Notes under the pieces: generated by a model
Database searches by the model: none
Seen by the model: the letters and a program-made list of their open reading frames with translations, nothing else
What the model was told of the DNA's origin: nothing
Shown: positions 47,895 through 60,081 of the stretch, piece by piece
Position numbering within the stretch: position 1 is the first letter of the stretch
Layout: every line of letters begins with the position of its first letter
Assembly (NCBI RefSeq): GCF_023634805.2
Contig: NZ_CP106881.1
Span: forward strand, 3,625,501 to 3,689,500
Origin: Comamonas endophytica
GTDB lineage: Bacteria; Pseudomonadota; Gammaproteobacteria; Burkholderiales; Burkholderiaceae_C
DNA length: 64,000 bases
Reading direction: 5' to 3'
Made by a program: the position numbers and the translations under genes

Positions 47895-49004
47895 ATGACT
47901 GCTATGCGCACGCTCCCTTCTCCGTTGCCCACCGCCGCGCGGCACCCGCGCCGCGCGCGCCACCGACCGCAGACGATTGCCGTGATCGGCGCCGGCATCG
48001 CCGGCTTGGCCTGCGCCCGCACGCTGGTGCAGGCCGGCCATCAGGTCAAGCTGTTCGAGCAGGGCGCCGAGGTCGGAGGGCGCATGGCCGTGCATTCCAC
48101 CTCGCATGGCAGCTTCGACTCCGGGGCGCAATACTTCACCGTGCGCGACGCGCGTTTCGAGCAGGTGCTGGCGCTCGACCCCCAGCTGTGCCGCCCCTGG
48201 AGCGCAACCACCATTCGCGTGCTCGACAGCGCCGGCCGCGTCGCCAGCGCCGTGCCGCCGCCGCGCGAATCGCACTGGGTGGCAACGCCCCATATGCAGA
48301 GCCTGGCCGCGGCCTGGGCCCGGCCGCTTCTGGACGCCGGCCAGCTGCTGACGCAGTGCCGCGTCACGGCCATCGAGCGCGACCGGCTCGAGCCCGGGCG
48401 CTGGCAGTTGCAGACCGAGAACGCCGACCCCGCGCAGCAGGCCGTGCATGCCGGCTTCGACGCCGTGCTGCTGGCGCTGCCCGCGCCGCTGGCGCGCACG
48501 CTGCTGGCGCCCACGGGCCTGGCCGAGCTGCATTGCCAGGCGCTCGACGAGATCGACATCGCGCCTTGCTGGACGCTGCACCTGACTTTTGCCCAGGCCC
48601 AGCAACCCGGCCTCACGACGCTGGGGCCGCACTGGAACGCGGCGCGCAGCACCCATCACCGCATTGCTTGGCTGGCGCGCGAATCCTCCAAGCCCGGACG
48701 CTCCTCCATGGAACGCTGGACGGTGCAGGCCAGCCCGGCCTGGTCGCACGAACACCGTTACGACGACGCGCCGCGCATCCAGGCCAAGCTGCAGAAGGCC
48801 TTTGCCGAGATCACCGGCATCCACGCCGCTCCCAGCCACGTCAGCAGCCGCTTCTGGCCGCATGCGCAGACCATGAGCACGCTGGGCCATGCGTTCCTGT
48901 GGAACCGCAAGACCGGCCTCGGCGTCTGCGGCGACTGGTGCCTGGGCGCGCGCGTGGAAGACGCGTTCGTGTCGGGCCTGGAGCTGGCCCTGAAAGTGGC
49001 ATGA
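47895..49004 (+). CDS. FAD-dependent amine-oxidase-like oxidoreductase (renalase type)
   Basis: 369 residues, AAAGG before ATG47895. After a basic N-terminus, [36 protein letters not shown] forms the FAD-binding Rossmann fold and the GG doublet with the Arg-Met. [12 protein letters not shown] and the C-terminal [23 protein letters not shown] close the FAD site. It is like bacterial renalase/NADPH-amine-oxidase proteins, which may oxidise abnormal NAD(P)H forms. Its stop overlaps the gluQ start as ATGA. Confidence 0.87.
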   Translation: MTAMRTLPSPLPTAARHPRRARHRPQTIAVIGAGIAGLACARTLVQAGHQVKLFEQGAEVGGRMAVHSTSHGSFDSGAQYFTVRDARFEQVLALDPQLCRPWSATTIRVLDSAGRVASAVPPPRESHWVATPHMQSLAAAWARPLLDAGQLLTQCRVTAIERDRLEPGRWQLQTENADPAQQAVHAGFDAVLLALPAPLARTLLAPTGLAELHCQALDEIDIAPCWTLHLTFAQAQQPGLTTLGPHWNAARSTHHRIAWLARESSKPGRSSMERWTVQASPAWSHEHRYDDAPRIQAKLQKAFAEITGIHAAPSHVSSRFWPHAQTMSTLGHAFLWNRKTGLGVCGDWCLGARVEDAFVSGLELALKVA

Positions 49005-49971
49005 CAAGCTTGCAAACTGGAAGTTCTCCCTATGTCGGGCGCTTTGCGCCCTCCCCACGGGCCCGCTGCATGCGGGCTCGCTGGTTGCGGCCCTGGCCAG
49101 CTGGCTGGACGCGCGCGCACGGCGGCCGCTGGCTGGTGCGTATCGAGGATATCGATCCGCCGCGCTGCATGCCGGGCGCGGACCAACTGATCCTGCAGCA
49201 GCTCGCAGCCTGCGGCATGGAGCCCGATGAGCCCCGGTGTGGCAGTCCGCGCGCGGTGCCTTCTACGAGCAGGCGCTGCGCCAGCTGCTGGAGCAGCAAC
49301 TGGCCTATGCCTGCGCCTGCACGCGGCGCGACATCGAACGGGCCTGGGAAGAGATGGGCCTGGCGCGCGAGCGCCATGTGGAGCGCCCCTACCCCGGCAC
49401 CTGCCGCAGCGGCCTGCACGGCCGCCCGGCGCGCGCCTGGCGCTTCGCCACCGTGAAGATGGCAGGCCGTGCGCAGGCCTTCGAAGGCCCGGCCGCGCCC
49501 TGCTGGCTGTCCGATGGGCGGCTGCTGTGGCAGGATCGCCGGCTGGGCCCGCAGTCGCAGGATCTGGCGCGAAGCGTGGGTGACTTCGTGCTGCGCCGCG
49601 CCGACGGTCTGTGGGCCTACCAGCTGGCCGTCGTCGTCGATGACGCGCTGCAGCGGGTCAGCCATGTCGTGCGCGGCGAAGACCTCACCGACAACACCCC
49701 GCGGCAGATGCTGCTGCAGCAGTCGCTGGGCCTGCCCACGCCGCGCTACATGCACACCCCGCTGGTGCGCCGCGCCGATGGCGAAAAGCTGTCGAAGCAG
49801 CATGGCGCGCGCTCCATCGACACCTCCACCCCCGCCGCCAGCCGCGCCGCGCTGAACGCTGCGGCAGCGGGTCTCGGGCTGCCGGTGGCGGATTGCACCC
49901 ACGGATCCCGGGCCGATGCGCTCGCGCTGTGGGTCCGGGCCTGGCGAGCTCACTACAATCTCGCCCTGTGA
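49001..49971 (+). pseudogene. gluQ: Glutamyl-Q tRNA(Asp) synthetase GluQ, with three frame disruptions
   Basis: GluQ adds glutamate to queuosine 34 of tRNA(Asp). ATG49001 starts YVGRFAPSP. Then the frame breaks at C4 (49053-49056): adding one C restores [20 protein letters not shown], with HAGS as the HIGH-like motif. It changes again at the GC-dinucleotide run near 49110-49119, where two bases are apparently missing before [17 protein letters not shown] third break is at C4 (49232-49235). From there the frame to 49971 is intact, with the Zn-binding [27 protein letters not shown] and KLSKQHGA as the KMSKS-like loop. Adding 1+2+1 bases gives 324 residues. The stop overlaps the trmB GTG start. 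Confidence 0.85.
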
Positions 49972-50720
49972 CTGAACACCATACCAACCCGGCCGCTTCC
50001 GGCCCTGACGCCCCCCAAGACGCCACGCACGGCACGGCTCCCGCCGGCGTGGCCCATCCCAAAACCATCAAGAGCTATGTGCTGCGCGCAGGCCGCACCA
50101 CGACCGGACAGGCCAAGGCCTTTGCCGAGGTCGGGCCGCAGTTCCTGCTGGAGTACCGCGCCGCGCCGCTCGACGCCACCGCCGCCTTCGGCCGCAGCGC
50201 TCCGCTGATCCTGGAGATCGGCTTCGGCATGGGCGAAGCCACGGCGCATATCGCGCGCGTGCGCCCCGAGGACAACTTCCTGTGCTGCGAAGTGCACGAA
50301 CCCGGTGTCGGCGCGCTGCTCAAGCGCATCGGCGAGCAGGACCTCCACAACATCCGCATCCTGCGGCATGACGCGGTGGAAGTCATCGACCACATGCTGC
50401 CCGAAGGCAGCCTGGACGGCGTGCACATCTTCTTTCCCGATCCGTGGCACAAGAAAAAGCACAACAAGCGCCGCCTGGTGCAGCCGCCGCTGGTCGCCAA
50501 GCTGGCCGCGCGCCTCAAACCCGGCGGCTACATCCACTGCGCCACCGACTGGGAGCCCTATGCGGTGCAGATGCTCGAAGTGCTGTCGGCCGAGCCGCTG
50601 CTGGCCAACACCGCCGAGGGCTACGCGCCGCAGCCCGAATACCGCCCGCTCACCAAGTTCGAGAACCGGGGGATCAAGCTGGGACATGGGGTTTGGGATC
50701 TGGTGTTTCGCAGGAAATAA
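49968..50720 (+). CDS. trmB: tRNA (guanine-N7-)-methyltransferase TrmB
   Basis: 250 residues; GTG49968 overlaps the gluQ stop (GTGA). Methylates G46 of tRNAs with SAM. Motifs: [17 protein letters not shown] (SAM), [57 protein letters not shown] (hallmark of TrmB) and [22 protein letters not shown] at the C-terminus. The N-terminal 25 residues are low-complexity before [12 protein letters not shown]. Confidence 0.95.
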   Translation: MTEHHTNPAASGPDAPQDATHGTAPAGVAHPKTIKSYVLRAGRTTTGQAKAFAEVGPQFLLEYRAAPLDATAAFGRSAPLILEIGFGMGEATAHIARVRPEDNFLCCEVHEPGVGALLKRIGEQDLHNIRILRHDAVEVIDHMLPEGSLDGVHIFFPDPWHKKKHNKRRLVQPPLVAKLAARLKPGGYIHCATDWEPYAVQMLEVLSAEPLLANTAEGYAPQPEYRPLTKFENRGIKLGHGVWDLVFRRK

Positions 50721-50762
50721 GAGATTGCATCTTGGACAGGCTGCAATGAGAAATCGAGCGCA

Positions 50763-50860
50763 GGCCGTCCATCCTTCGACAGGCTCAGGACGAACGGATA
50801 ACACCGTTCGTAGTGAGCCGGCTATTCCGTTCGTGGTGAGCTTGTCGAACCATGGACGGC
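50763..50860. repeat. Dispersed intergenic inverted repeat, copy C
   Basis: The left arm 50770-50797 (core CCTTCGACAGGCTCAGGACG) pairs with the right arm 50827-50855 (core CGTTCGTGGTGAGCTTGTCG). Outer bases GGCCGTCCAT and ATGGACGGCC extend the dyad. Between them, 50804-50818 (CCGTTCGTAGTGAGC) is a partial third arm, as if a unit was nested or duplicated. It separates the convergent trmB and OYE genes and may end both transcripts. Confidence 0.75.
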
Positions 50861-50896
50861 CTGTCCTCGAAATCAAGCGCTGACCCGTCCTAAAGA

Positions 50897-52012
50897 TCAG
50901 GCCGCCACCTTCCCCGCCCCGCGATACCGCTCCAGCCAGTGCGCATAAGGCGCCGGCAGCACCCAGTCCGGGCGCTGCTCCTTGAGCATCTGCGCCATCG
51001 CATAGGGATAGTGCGGGTTGGCCAGCATCGCGCGGCCGATCATCACCAGGTCCATCTGCTCCTCGGCCACCACGCGCTCGGCGTGCTGCACATCGTCGAT
51101 GCCCCAGCTCGATGCCACGGGAATACCGGCTTCGCGCGCCACGCGCTGGGCGATGGGCGCCAGGAACGCCGGCGTGCCCCAGGGAATCTTCACATCGGGA
51201 ATGACGAAATTGACGCTGACATTGAGCAGGTCCAGCCCGCCCGCGCGCATGCGCTTGACCAGCTCGATGGACTCGGCCAGCGTTTCCTCGTCCTTGCCGT
51301 CATACTCGATCACGCCAAAGCGCGCCGTCAGCGGCAGGTTCTCGGGCCAGACCTCGCGCACCGCGGCCAGCGTTTCCAGAAGGAAGCGCGCGCGGTTGTC
51401 GAAGCTGCCGCCATAGGCATCGGTGCGCTGGTTGGAATGCGCCGAGAAGAAACTCTGGGCGAGGTATCCGTGCGCGAAATGCAGCTCCAGCCATTCGAAG
51501 CCCGCATCGCGCGCGCGGCGTGCGGCAGCGACGAAATCGGCCTTGACGCGCGTGATGTCCACCAGGGTCATCTCGCTGGGCACGCGCGGCAGGCCGCCAC
51601 CGAAGGCAATGGCCGAAGGAGCGATCGGCTGCCAGCCGCGCGGATCGCCCTCGGCGATGTGCTCGTCGCCCTCCCACGGATTGTTGGCGCTGGCCTTGCG
51701 GCCGGCGTGGCCGATCTGGATGCCGGGCACGGCGCCGCCGGCCTTGATCGCGGCCGCGATACGCGCCAGGCCCTCGGCCTGAGCATCGTTCCACAGGCCC
51801 AGGCAGTCGGGCGTGATGCGGCCTTCGGGCGATACGCCCGTGGCCTCCACGATCACCAGCCCGGCGCCGCCGCGCGCGATGGAGGGATAGTGGACCTGGT
51901 GCCATTCGTTGGTGAAGCCGTCCTTGGCGCTGTACTGGCACATGGGCGGCACCGCGATGCGGTTGCGCAGGGTGACATCCTTGAGGGTGAATGGGGAAAA
52001 CAATGCGGACAT
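50897..52012 (-). CDS. NADH:flavin oxidoreductase, YqjM-type old yellow enzyme
   Basis: 371 residues. FMN-containing ene-reductase of the OYE family, reducing activated C=C bonds with NAD(P)H. LRNRIAVPPMCQYSAKDGF contains the Cys typical of YqjM/XenA-like thermophilic OYEs. QIGHAGRKAS has the substrate-binding His, and LELHFAHGYLAQSFFSAHSNQRTDAYGGSFDNRARF is the family signature. ASSWGID and DLVMIGRAMLANPHYP close the FMN phosphate site. Most likely a detoxification or xenobiotic role. It is convergent with trmB and separated by the intergenic repeat. Confidence 0.92.
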   Translation of the reverse strand: MSALFSPFTLKDVTLRNRIAVPPMCQYSAKDGFTNEWHQVHYPSIARGGAGLVIVEATGVSPEGRITPDCLGLWNDAQAEGLARIAAAIKAGGAVPGIQIGHAGRKASANNPWEGDEHIAEGDPRGWQPIAPSAIAFGGGLPRVPSEMTLVDITRVKADFVAAARRARDAGFEWLELHFAHGYLAQSFFSAHSNQRTDAYGGSFDNRARFLLETLAAVREVWPENLPLTARFGVIEYDGKDEETLAESIELVKRMRAGGLDLLNVSVNFVIPDVKIPWGTPAFLAPIAQRVAREAGIPVASSWGIDDVQHAERVVAEEQMDLVMIGRAMLANPHYPYAMAQMLKEQRPDWVLPAPYAHWLERYRGAGKVAA

Positions 52013-52158
52013 GCTGATTTTCTGAGAGGGCTGGAAATAAAAAGAAACCGCAGAATTTCTGCGGCAGTTCCCCAGATGACGGCGCCGCTGAAATAAATCA
52101 AATGCTATAAATTTATGATCCTCATCTCGCAGCGCGATATCACGCTGCGTGCCGGCCG

Positions 52159-53060
52159 CTAGTGCCGCTCGGCGCAGATGCGGAACAGCAGCTCGCGCAG
52201 CCAGCGGTGCGCGGGATCATGGTGCGTGCGCTCGTGCCAGACGGCGCACTTGGTGAAACCCGGCACCTCCAGGGGCGGCTCGCAGATGGCGAGTCCGTCC
52301 TGTCCGGCCACCAGCCGCTCGGGCAGGATCGCCACCATGTCGCTCGCGCGCAGCAGCTCGGGCAGGATCAAAAAGGATTTGGCCGACAGCGTCACGCTGC
52401 GCCGCTGACCCAGCTTGAGCAGCGCGTCGTCAGTGACGCCATGGAAGCCGCCGCCGTCATAGGAGCCCAGCGCATGGTCCAGCGCGCAGAACTGCTCGAG
52501 CGTGAGCCCGCGTCCGGTCGCCGCCGGGTGCCCTCGCGCAGCACGCAGACATAGCGCTCGCGGTACAGGGTGCGTGCATGCATCTCGGGCGGAGTGTTCT
52601 CGGGCGACAGCAGCGCCAAGCCGATCTGGCCGCGCTCGAGCTGCGCCGCCACCTGGCCGTTCTCGACCGGCACGAGCGACACGCGGATCTGCGGCGCCAG
52701 CGGCTTGAGCGCGGCCACGAAGGGCACGGCAATCGCGCGCAGCGCATAGTCGGTCGAGGCAATGGTGAAAGTCAGCTGCGCGGTGGCCGGATCGAACAGC
52801 GGCGGCTGCAGCAAGGCGTCGATCTCGGCCAGCACCTGCTGCACCGGCTGGCGCAGGTCGAGCGCGCGCTGCGTGGGCACCATGCCGCGCTGGGCACGCA
52901 CGAACAGCGGGTCGCCAAAGCTCTCGCGCAGCCGCGTCAGCATGCCGCTCATCGCCGGCTGGGTCAGGCCCAGGCGCGCCGCGGCGCGCGTCACGTTGCA
53001 CTCCTGCAGCAAGGCGTCCAGCGCCTTGAGCAGGTTCAGGTCCAGGCTCTTGAGAGAAAT
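52159..53060 (-). pseudogene. LysR-family regulator, one frame disruption; possible ATT start
   Basis: The N-terminal helix-turn-helix (LNLLKALDALLQECNVTRAAARLGLTQPAMSGMLTRLR) and effector domain are read to RERYVCVLREG. One base is missing at the C3 (plus strand 52531-52533), and the frame resumes as HPAATGRGLTLEQFCALDHALG to the stop at 52159. Adding one base gives 300 residues. No ATG, GTG or TTG lies at the expected N-terminus. ATT53060 has GAGG at the right spacing, right after the stop of the GntP gene, so a rare ATT start is possible; an indel there is the alternative. It probably controls the upstream permease or the OYE gene. Confidence 0.8.
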
Positions 53061-53067
53061 GGGCGCC

Positions 53068-54414
53068 TCAGCCGAAGATGCTGGCCAGCAGCACCAGCCC
53101 CAGCGACACCACCGCGGCAATGGAGGTCACCATGGTCAGCGTCTTGAGCGCCCCCTTGGTCGACAGGCCCATCAGCCCCTTGAACATCCAGAAGAAATTG
53201 CTGTTGACCTGCACCGCGAACAGCGCGCCCGAGGCGATGGCAAAGCCTATGATGATCGGCGAGACATCGATCTGCGCTGCCACCGGGCCGATGATGCTTG
53301 CCGCCGTCAGCGCGGCGACCGACACCGAGCCGATCGCCACATGCAGCACCGCGGCAATGAACCAGGCCAGCACGATGCTCAGCAGCACCGGGCCGCCGGC
53401 ATCGTGGGAAAACAGCTTGCCCAGCTCCGCGCCCATGCCCGAAGCAGTGATGATCGCGCCCAGCGAACCGCCGACGCCGGTGATCAGCAGGATCTCGCCG
53501 CTGGTCTTGAAGCCGTCCGTCAGCGCCTCGGTGGTGCGCTCCTCGCCGATCCAGCGCCGCGCCAGCAGATAGGCGCCCAGCAGGCCGACGAACATCGCCA
53601 GGTTGGCATTGCCGATGAAGCTGATGAAATCATTGGAGACGCCGGCGAGCTTGGCAAATGCGCCAAAGGCGATCATCAGCAGCGGCACGATGATCGGCGC
53701 GGCCGACAGCAGCAGCCCCGGGCCCTGCGCCGCGGCGGGAGCCTGCGCCTCCTGGGCTTCGGTCTCGAGCATGGCCTCGCTGGCGTCCTCGTCGGTCTCG
53801 GGCTTCCAGTAGTTCGTGCGCAGCAGGAGGCTGAACAGGAAGGTGGTCAGCAGCGCCGTGGCCAGGCCGATCACCAGCCCGCCCACGAGCCAGGAGCCCA
53901 GGCTCACGTTCATCTGCCCGGCAATGAGAATGACAGCCAAGCCCGGCACCACGAACACATAGCCCGAGAAGATGCCCGTGCCGATGGCGCCCGCCAGCAG
54001 CGGCAGCCCGGTGCGCCCCAGCAGCGGCGCCGCCGAACGCGCCACCGGCGCGCCCAGCACCACCTGCACATCCACATAGATCGAGGGAAAGATCGTCGAC
54101 ATCGCGCCGGCCATGGCATAAGGCAGCCGGCCGGCGCCCACGGCCGAGACCAGCGCCTGCACCATGCGGCTGAACGCGCCCGTGGCATGCAGCAGCGAGC
54201 CGATCACCACGCCGAAGCCGATCAGCAGGCCGACCTTGCCCATGATCTCGCCAAAGCCGCCGGTGATGGCGGTGAGCGTGTCGGTGAAACCCACGCCGCT
54301 GGCCAGCCCCAGATAGAGCGAGCCCAGCATCAGGGAGATGACCGGCTCCACGCGCAACCAGATGATCAGGCCAATGACCAGTGCGATGGCCAGCGTGGTG
54401 TGTAGTACGACCAT
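53068..54414 (-). CDS. GntP-family gluconate/organic-acid permease
   Basis: 448 residues, AAGGAG before ATG54414. About 12 hydrophobic segments. TAITGGFGEIMGKVGLLIGFGVVIGSLL and AGAMSTIFPSIYVDVQVVLGAPVA match the GntP pattern, with GVGGSLGAIITASGMGAEL and HVAIGSVSVAALTAASIIGP in the second half. A hydrophilic acidic loop (about 205-235) sits at the middle. Substrates in the family include gluconate and other sugar acids; none can be fixed here. The LysR gene begins 8 bases past its stop. Confidence 0.88.
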   Translation of the reverse strand: MVVLHTTLAIALVIGLIIWLRVEPVISLMLGSLYLGLASGVGFTDTLTAITGGFGEIMGKVGLLIGFGVVIGSLLHATGAFSRMVQALVSAVGAGRLPYAMAGAMSTIFPSIYVDVQVVLGAPVARSAAPLLGRTGLPLLAGAIGTGIFSGYVFVVPGLAVILIAGQMNVSLGSWLVGGLVIGLATALLTTFLFSLLLRTNYWKPETDEDASEAMLETEAQEAQAPAAAQGPGLLLSAAPIIVPLLMIAFGAFAKLAGVSNDFISFIGNANLAMFVGLLGAYLLARRWIGEERTTEALTDGFKTSGEILLITGVGGSLGAIITASGMGAELGKLFSHDAGGPVLLSIVLAWFIAAVLHVAIGSVSVAALTAASIIGPVAAQIDVSPIIIGFAIASGALFAVQVNSNFFWMFKGLMGLSTKGALKTLTMVTSIAAVVSLGLVLLASIFG

Positions 54415-54505
54415 GTCGTCTCCTTTGCAATCCAGTTCTTCGGCTCAAGCTGCCGCGGCTGCCATCATGACGGCATCCGGCGGCAGCCTTGTCAGTCTGG
54501 ATGCC

Positions 54506-57130
<2,625 letters not shown>

Positions 57131-57261
57131 GGCGTATGGTTAGGAAGTGCGCAGCGCCTGCACGCTCGCATGAAAAGGCGCGCCGCCTGGGCAAGCGGGT
57201 CAATCTTCCATTATAGATTTGTGCGAAGCGCCATGGCGCCAGACGGGCAGCCAAATGAAGA

Positions 57262-57292
57262 CTGCCCCTGCCCGCGGTGCGGACAAGGGCAG
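57262..57292 (-). terminator. Terminator-like hairpin after the MFS gene
   Basis: Read on the minus strand, CTGCCCTTGTCCGC pairs with GCGGGCAGGGGCAG across a 3-base loop: 14 pairs, two of them G-U. It begins 27 bases past the MFS stop and is followed by TCTTCATTT, a weak T-stretch. Confidence 0.6.
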
Positions 57293-57318
57293 CAAGCACC
57301 AGGCCAGCTGGGTGCGGA

Positions 57319-58652
57319 TCAGTCGCGCGCTTCGATGCGGCGGTTGATGGCCAGCGCCGCCAGCGTGCAGATGCCGCCCGAAAGCAGATAGATGCCCAGC
57401 CCGAACAGGCCGAAGCGTGCCGACACGGCCAGCGCCACCAGGGAGCGAAGGCCGCGCCCACCAGCCAGGCCATGTCGGCCGACAGCGCCGCGCCGGTGTA
57501 GCGGTAGTGCGGCGTGAAGTTGGCCGTCACGGTGCCCGAAGACTGGCCGTAGGACAGGCCCAGCAGGATGAAGCCGATGATCAGGAAGGCGTTGTTGCCG
57601 GCCTGGCCGCTGCCCAGCAGGCCCGGGCCGACGAAGCTGAACACGCAGATCAGCGCCGCCATCGTGCCCAGGGTGTTGCGGCGCCCGAACCGGTCGGCAA
57701 GCCAGCCCGAGGCGACCATCGCCGCGCAGGCAGCGGCGGCGCCCAGCATCTGCACGCGCAGCACGTCGCCCACCGGCTGGTCGGAGTACAGCTCGATGTA
57801 CGACAGCGGGAAGATCGTCACCAGATGGAACAGCGCGAAGCTGGCCAGTGCCGCGAAGGCGCCGATGGCCACGTTGCGGCCTTCGCTGCGCATCACTTCG
57901 GAAGTCTTCACCGCCTCGAGCTCGTTTTCCATCAGCAGATGGGAGTACGTCTGGCCTACGACAATGCGAATGCGCGCAAACAGCGCCACCACGTTGATGG
58001 CAAAGGCCACGAAGAAAGGAAAGCGCCAGCCCCAGGCAATGAATTCTTCCGGGGTCGTCGCTTCATACACATAGGCAACCAGGCCCGCGGCCAGGAAGAA
58101 GCCCACCGGTGCGCCCAGCTGGCCCAGCATCGAGTACCAGCCGCGGCGGTTGCGCGGCGCGGAGATCGCCAGCAGCGACGGCAGGCCGTCCCAGGTGCCG
58201 CCCAGCGCCAGGCCCTGGCCGATGCGCAGCGCGGCGAACAGCACGATGGCCCACATGCCAAGGCGCTCGTAGCCCGGCAGGAAGGCCATGCCCACCGTGC
58301 AGCTGCCCAGCAGGAACAGCGACAGCGTCAGCTTGGTGCCGCGGCCCCAGCGGCGCTGGATGGCCATGGAGATGGCGGTGCCGATCGGGCGGGCGATGAA
58401 GGCCAGCGCGAAGATCGCGAACGACGCCAGCGTGCCGTCGATGCGCGCCATATAGGGAAACAGCAGTGCCGGAAAGACCAGCACACAAGCGATGCCGAAT
58501 ACGAAAAAGTCGAAATATTCCGCCGACCGTCCAATGACGACGCCCACCGCGATATCGCCAGGGCTGACCTCTTCGTGCGTATCTGCACGGGACAATGCCT
58601 GGGGGCTCTCGTAACCCCCTGTGGAAGGTGCTGTGTAACCGGTTGCGCTCAT
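57319..58652 (-). pseudogene. MFS transporter (metabolite:H+ symporter type), one frame disruption
   Basis: ATG58652 has GGAGGT upstream. About 12 membrane segments. RRWGRGTKLTLSLFLLGSC, LRIGQGLALGGTWDG, and WLADRFGRRNTLG are MFS signatures of the MHS/sugar-porter-like group. The frame is clear to WLVGAAFAP, where the G3 at 57441-57443 (plus strand) seems one base short. The true C-terminus resumes as LVALAVSARFGLFGLGIYLL and ends RRIEARD at 57319. Adding one base gives 444 residues. It is divergent from cyoA across 319 bases. Confidence 0.82.
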
Positions 58653-58971
58653 GAAGATACCTCCCATTCAGTTGACTAGCCGTTTCTACGCCCGTCTACC
58701 GCCGAGCCCAGTACGTCTTTGACGCCTGCACATGTCAGCCAACAACTACAGCCCGACGGCTGCCTGCATCCACCCGACCACTCCCACCGGGCCGACGCCC
58801 CGACGGCTCTCCCGCCTACATGAAAATTCGCTGCGCTACCCAGAATGTCGGCATGCGCCCCCGTGCGCACGTAGGACAAAATGTCCAATCGACATTTTTC
58901 GCCGTTTTATTACATTTACGCTGTTTCCCAACTCACGTTTACACCTAAGCGCGCTCGGGCGCGCCCATGAC
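58653..58971. other. Divergent promoter region between MFS gene and cyoA
   Basis: These 319 bases hold both promoters. From about 58870 the sequence becomes AT-rich (CGACATTTTTCGCCGTTTTA, then TTACATTTACG) and contains the 21-base dyad at 58878-58898, so the cyo promoter is probably there. The remaining 200 bases contain no convincing gene. Confidence 0.6.
58878..58898. promoter_or_regulatory. Perfect 8-5-8 dyad upstream of cyoA
   Basis: AAAATGTC (58878-58885), five bases CAATC, then GACATTTT (58891-58898): a perfect inverted repeat 73 bases before the cyoA ATG. A second overlapping palindrome, GGACAAAATGTCC (58874-58886), shares its left half. The arrangement suits a dimeric regulator of the oxidase operon. 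It does not match the FNR/Anr consensus; the regulator is unknown. Confidence 0.6.
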
Positions 58972-60018
58972 ATGCTTCAATCCAAGGAAATCCGTGGGCC
59001 TGCGTGGCTCACAGCTACCGCGCTGCTTGCCGCCCTCGGCGGCTGCAGCAAAGCCGTAGTTCTCAACCCCGCAGGCGATGTCGCCGCACAGCAAGGCGAT
59101 CTGGTCATGGTGGCCACCTACCTGATGCTGCTGATCATCGTCCCCGTGATCCTGGCGACCTTCTTCTTCGCCTGGAAGTACCGGCAGTCGAACACCGAGG
59201 CCGAATACGACCCCGAGTTCCACCATTCGACCAAGCTGGAACTGCTGATCTGGACCGCGCCGCTGGCCATCGTGATCGTGCTCGGCGCGATCACCTGGAT
59301 CAGCACCCACAAGCTCGACCCCTATCGTCCGCTCGACCGCATCGACCACCAGACGCCGCTGGCGGAAAACGTCACGCCGCTGACGGTGGAAGTCGTGGCC
59401 ATGGACTGGAAATGGCTGTTCTTCTATCCCGAGCAGGGCATCGCCACGGTGAACGAACTGGCTGCGCCGGTCAACCGCCCGATCCACTTCAAGATCACCT
59501 CCACGACCACGATGAACGCGTTCTACGTGCCCGACCTGGCCGGCATGATCTATGCCATGCCCGGCATGCAGACCGAGCTCAATGCCGTCATCAACAAGGA
59601 AGGCGTCTACAAGGGCCTGTCCACGCACTACAGCGGCCCCGGCTTCTCGCACATGAACTTCAAGTTCCATGGCTTGACCGAAGCCGGCTTCAACGACTGG
59701 ATCGCCAAGGCCAAGTCCGAAGGTGGCACGCTGGACCGCACGACCTACCTCGAGCTGGTCAAGCCCACCGAGCGCCATCCGGTCCAGCGCTTCGGCAATG
59801 TCGATCCCAAGCTCTACCACACGGTGCTCAACCGCTGCGTGGAAGAAGGCCAGATGTGCATGCACACCATGATGGCCATCGACAAGGCCGGCGGCCAGTC
59901 CTACATGCGCGCCAAGGGCCTGAACCTGTCGGGCGACATCTGCACGACCGAAGACGCCGCGAAGATCACGGCCGCTTTGGAGCCTGGCGTCGCTTCCGAA
60001 GCCGTCATCCAGCAATAA
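58972..60018 (+). CDS. cyoA: Cytochrome bo3 ubiquinol oxidase subunit II CyoA
   Basis: 348 residues. The lipobox LGGC near residue 25 marks a lipoprotein; two membrane helices follow (LVMVATYLMLLIIVPVILATFFF and LELLIWTAPLAIVIVLGAITW). The periplasmic cupredoxin domain has EVVAMDWKWLFFYPEQGIATVNE, STTTMNAFYVPDLAGMIYAMPGMQTELN. The CuA-binding Cys pair of cytochrome c oxidases is absent, so it is a quinol oxidase. A long C-terminal tail follows. First gene of cyoABCD-SURF1, with a weak ribosome-binding site. Confidence 0.94.
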   Translation: MLQSKEIRGPAWLTATALLAALGGCSKAVVLNPAGDVAAQQGDLVMVATYLMLLIIVPVILATFFFAWKYRQSNTEAEYDPEFHHSTKLELLIWTAPLAIVIVLGAITWISTHKLDPYRPLDRIDHQTPLAENVTPLTVEVVAMDWKWLFFYPEQGIATVNELAAPVNRPIHFKITSTTTMNAFYVPDLAGMIYAMPGMQTELNAVINKEGVYKGLSTHYSGPGFSHMNFKFHGLTEAGFNDWIAKAKSEGGTLDRTTYLELVKPTERHPVQRFGNVDPKLYHTVLNRCVEEGQMCMHTMMAIDKAGGQSYMRAKGLNLSGDICTTEDAAKITAALEPGVASEAVIQQ

Positions 60019-60081
60019 GCAATTCGGTGGTCGGCACGCCAGGCAAGCCTGCCCTGCCGACCACCTCACAAGAGACCCTTT

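Noticed and set aside
58732..58971. An 80-codon upstream extension of cyoA from 58732
   Set aside because: CyoA begins at the lipoprotein signal (MLQSKEIRG); the extension covers the promoter region and operator-like dyad.
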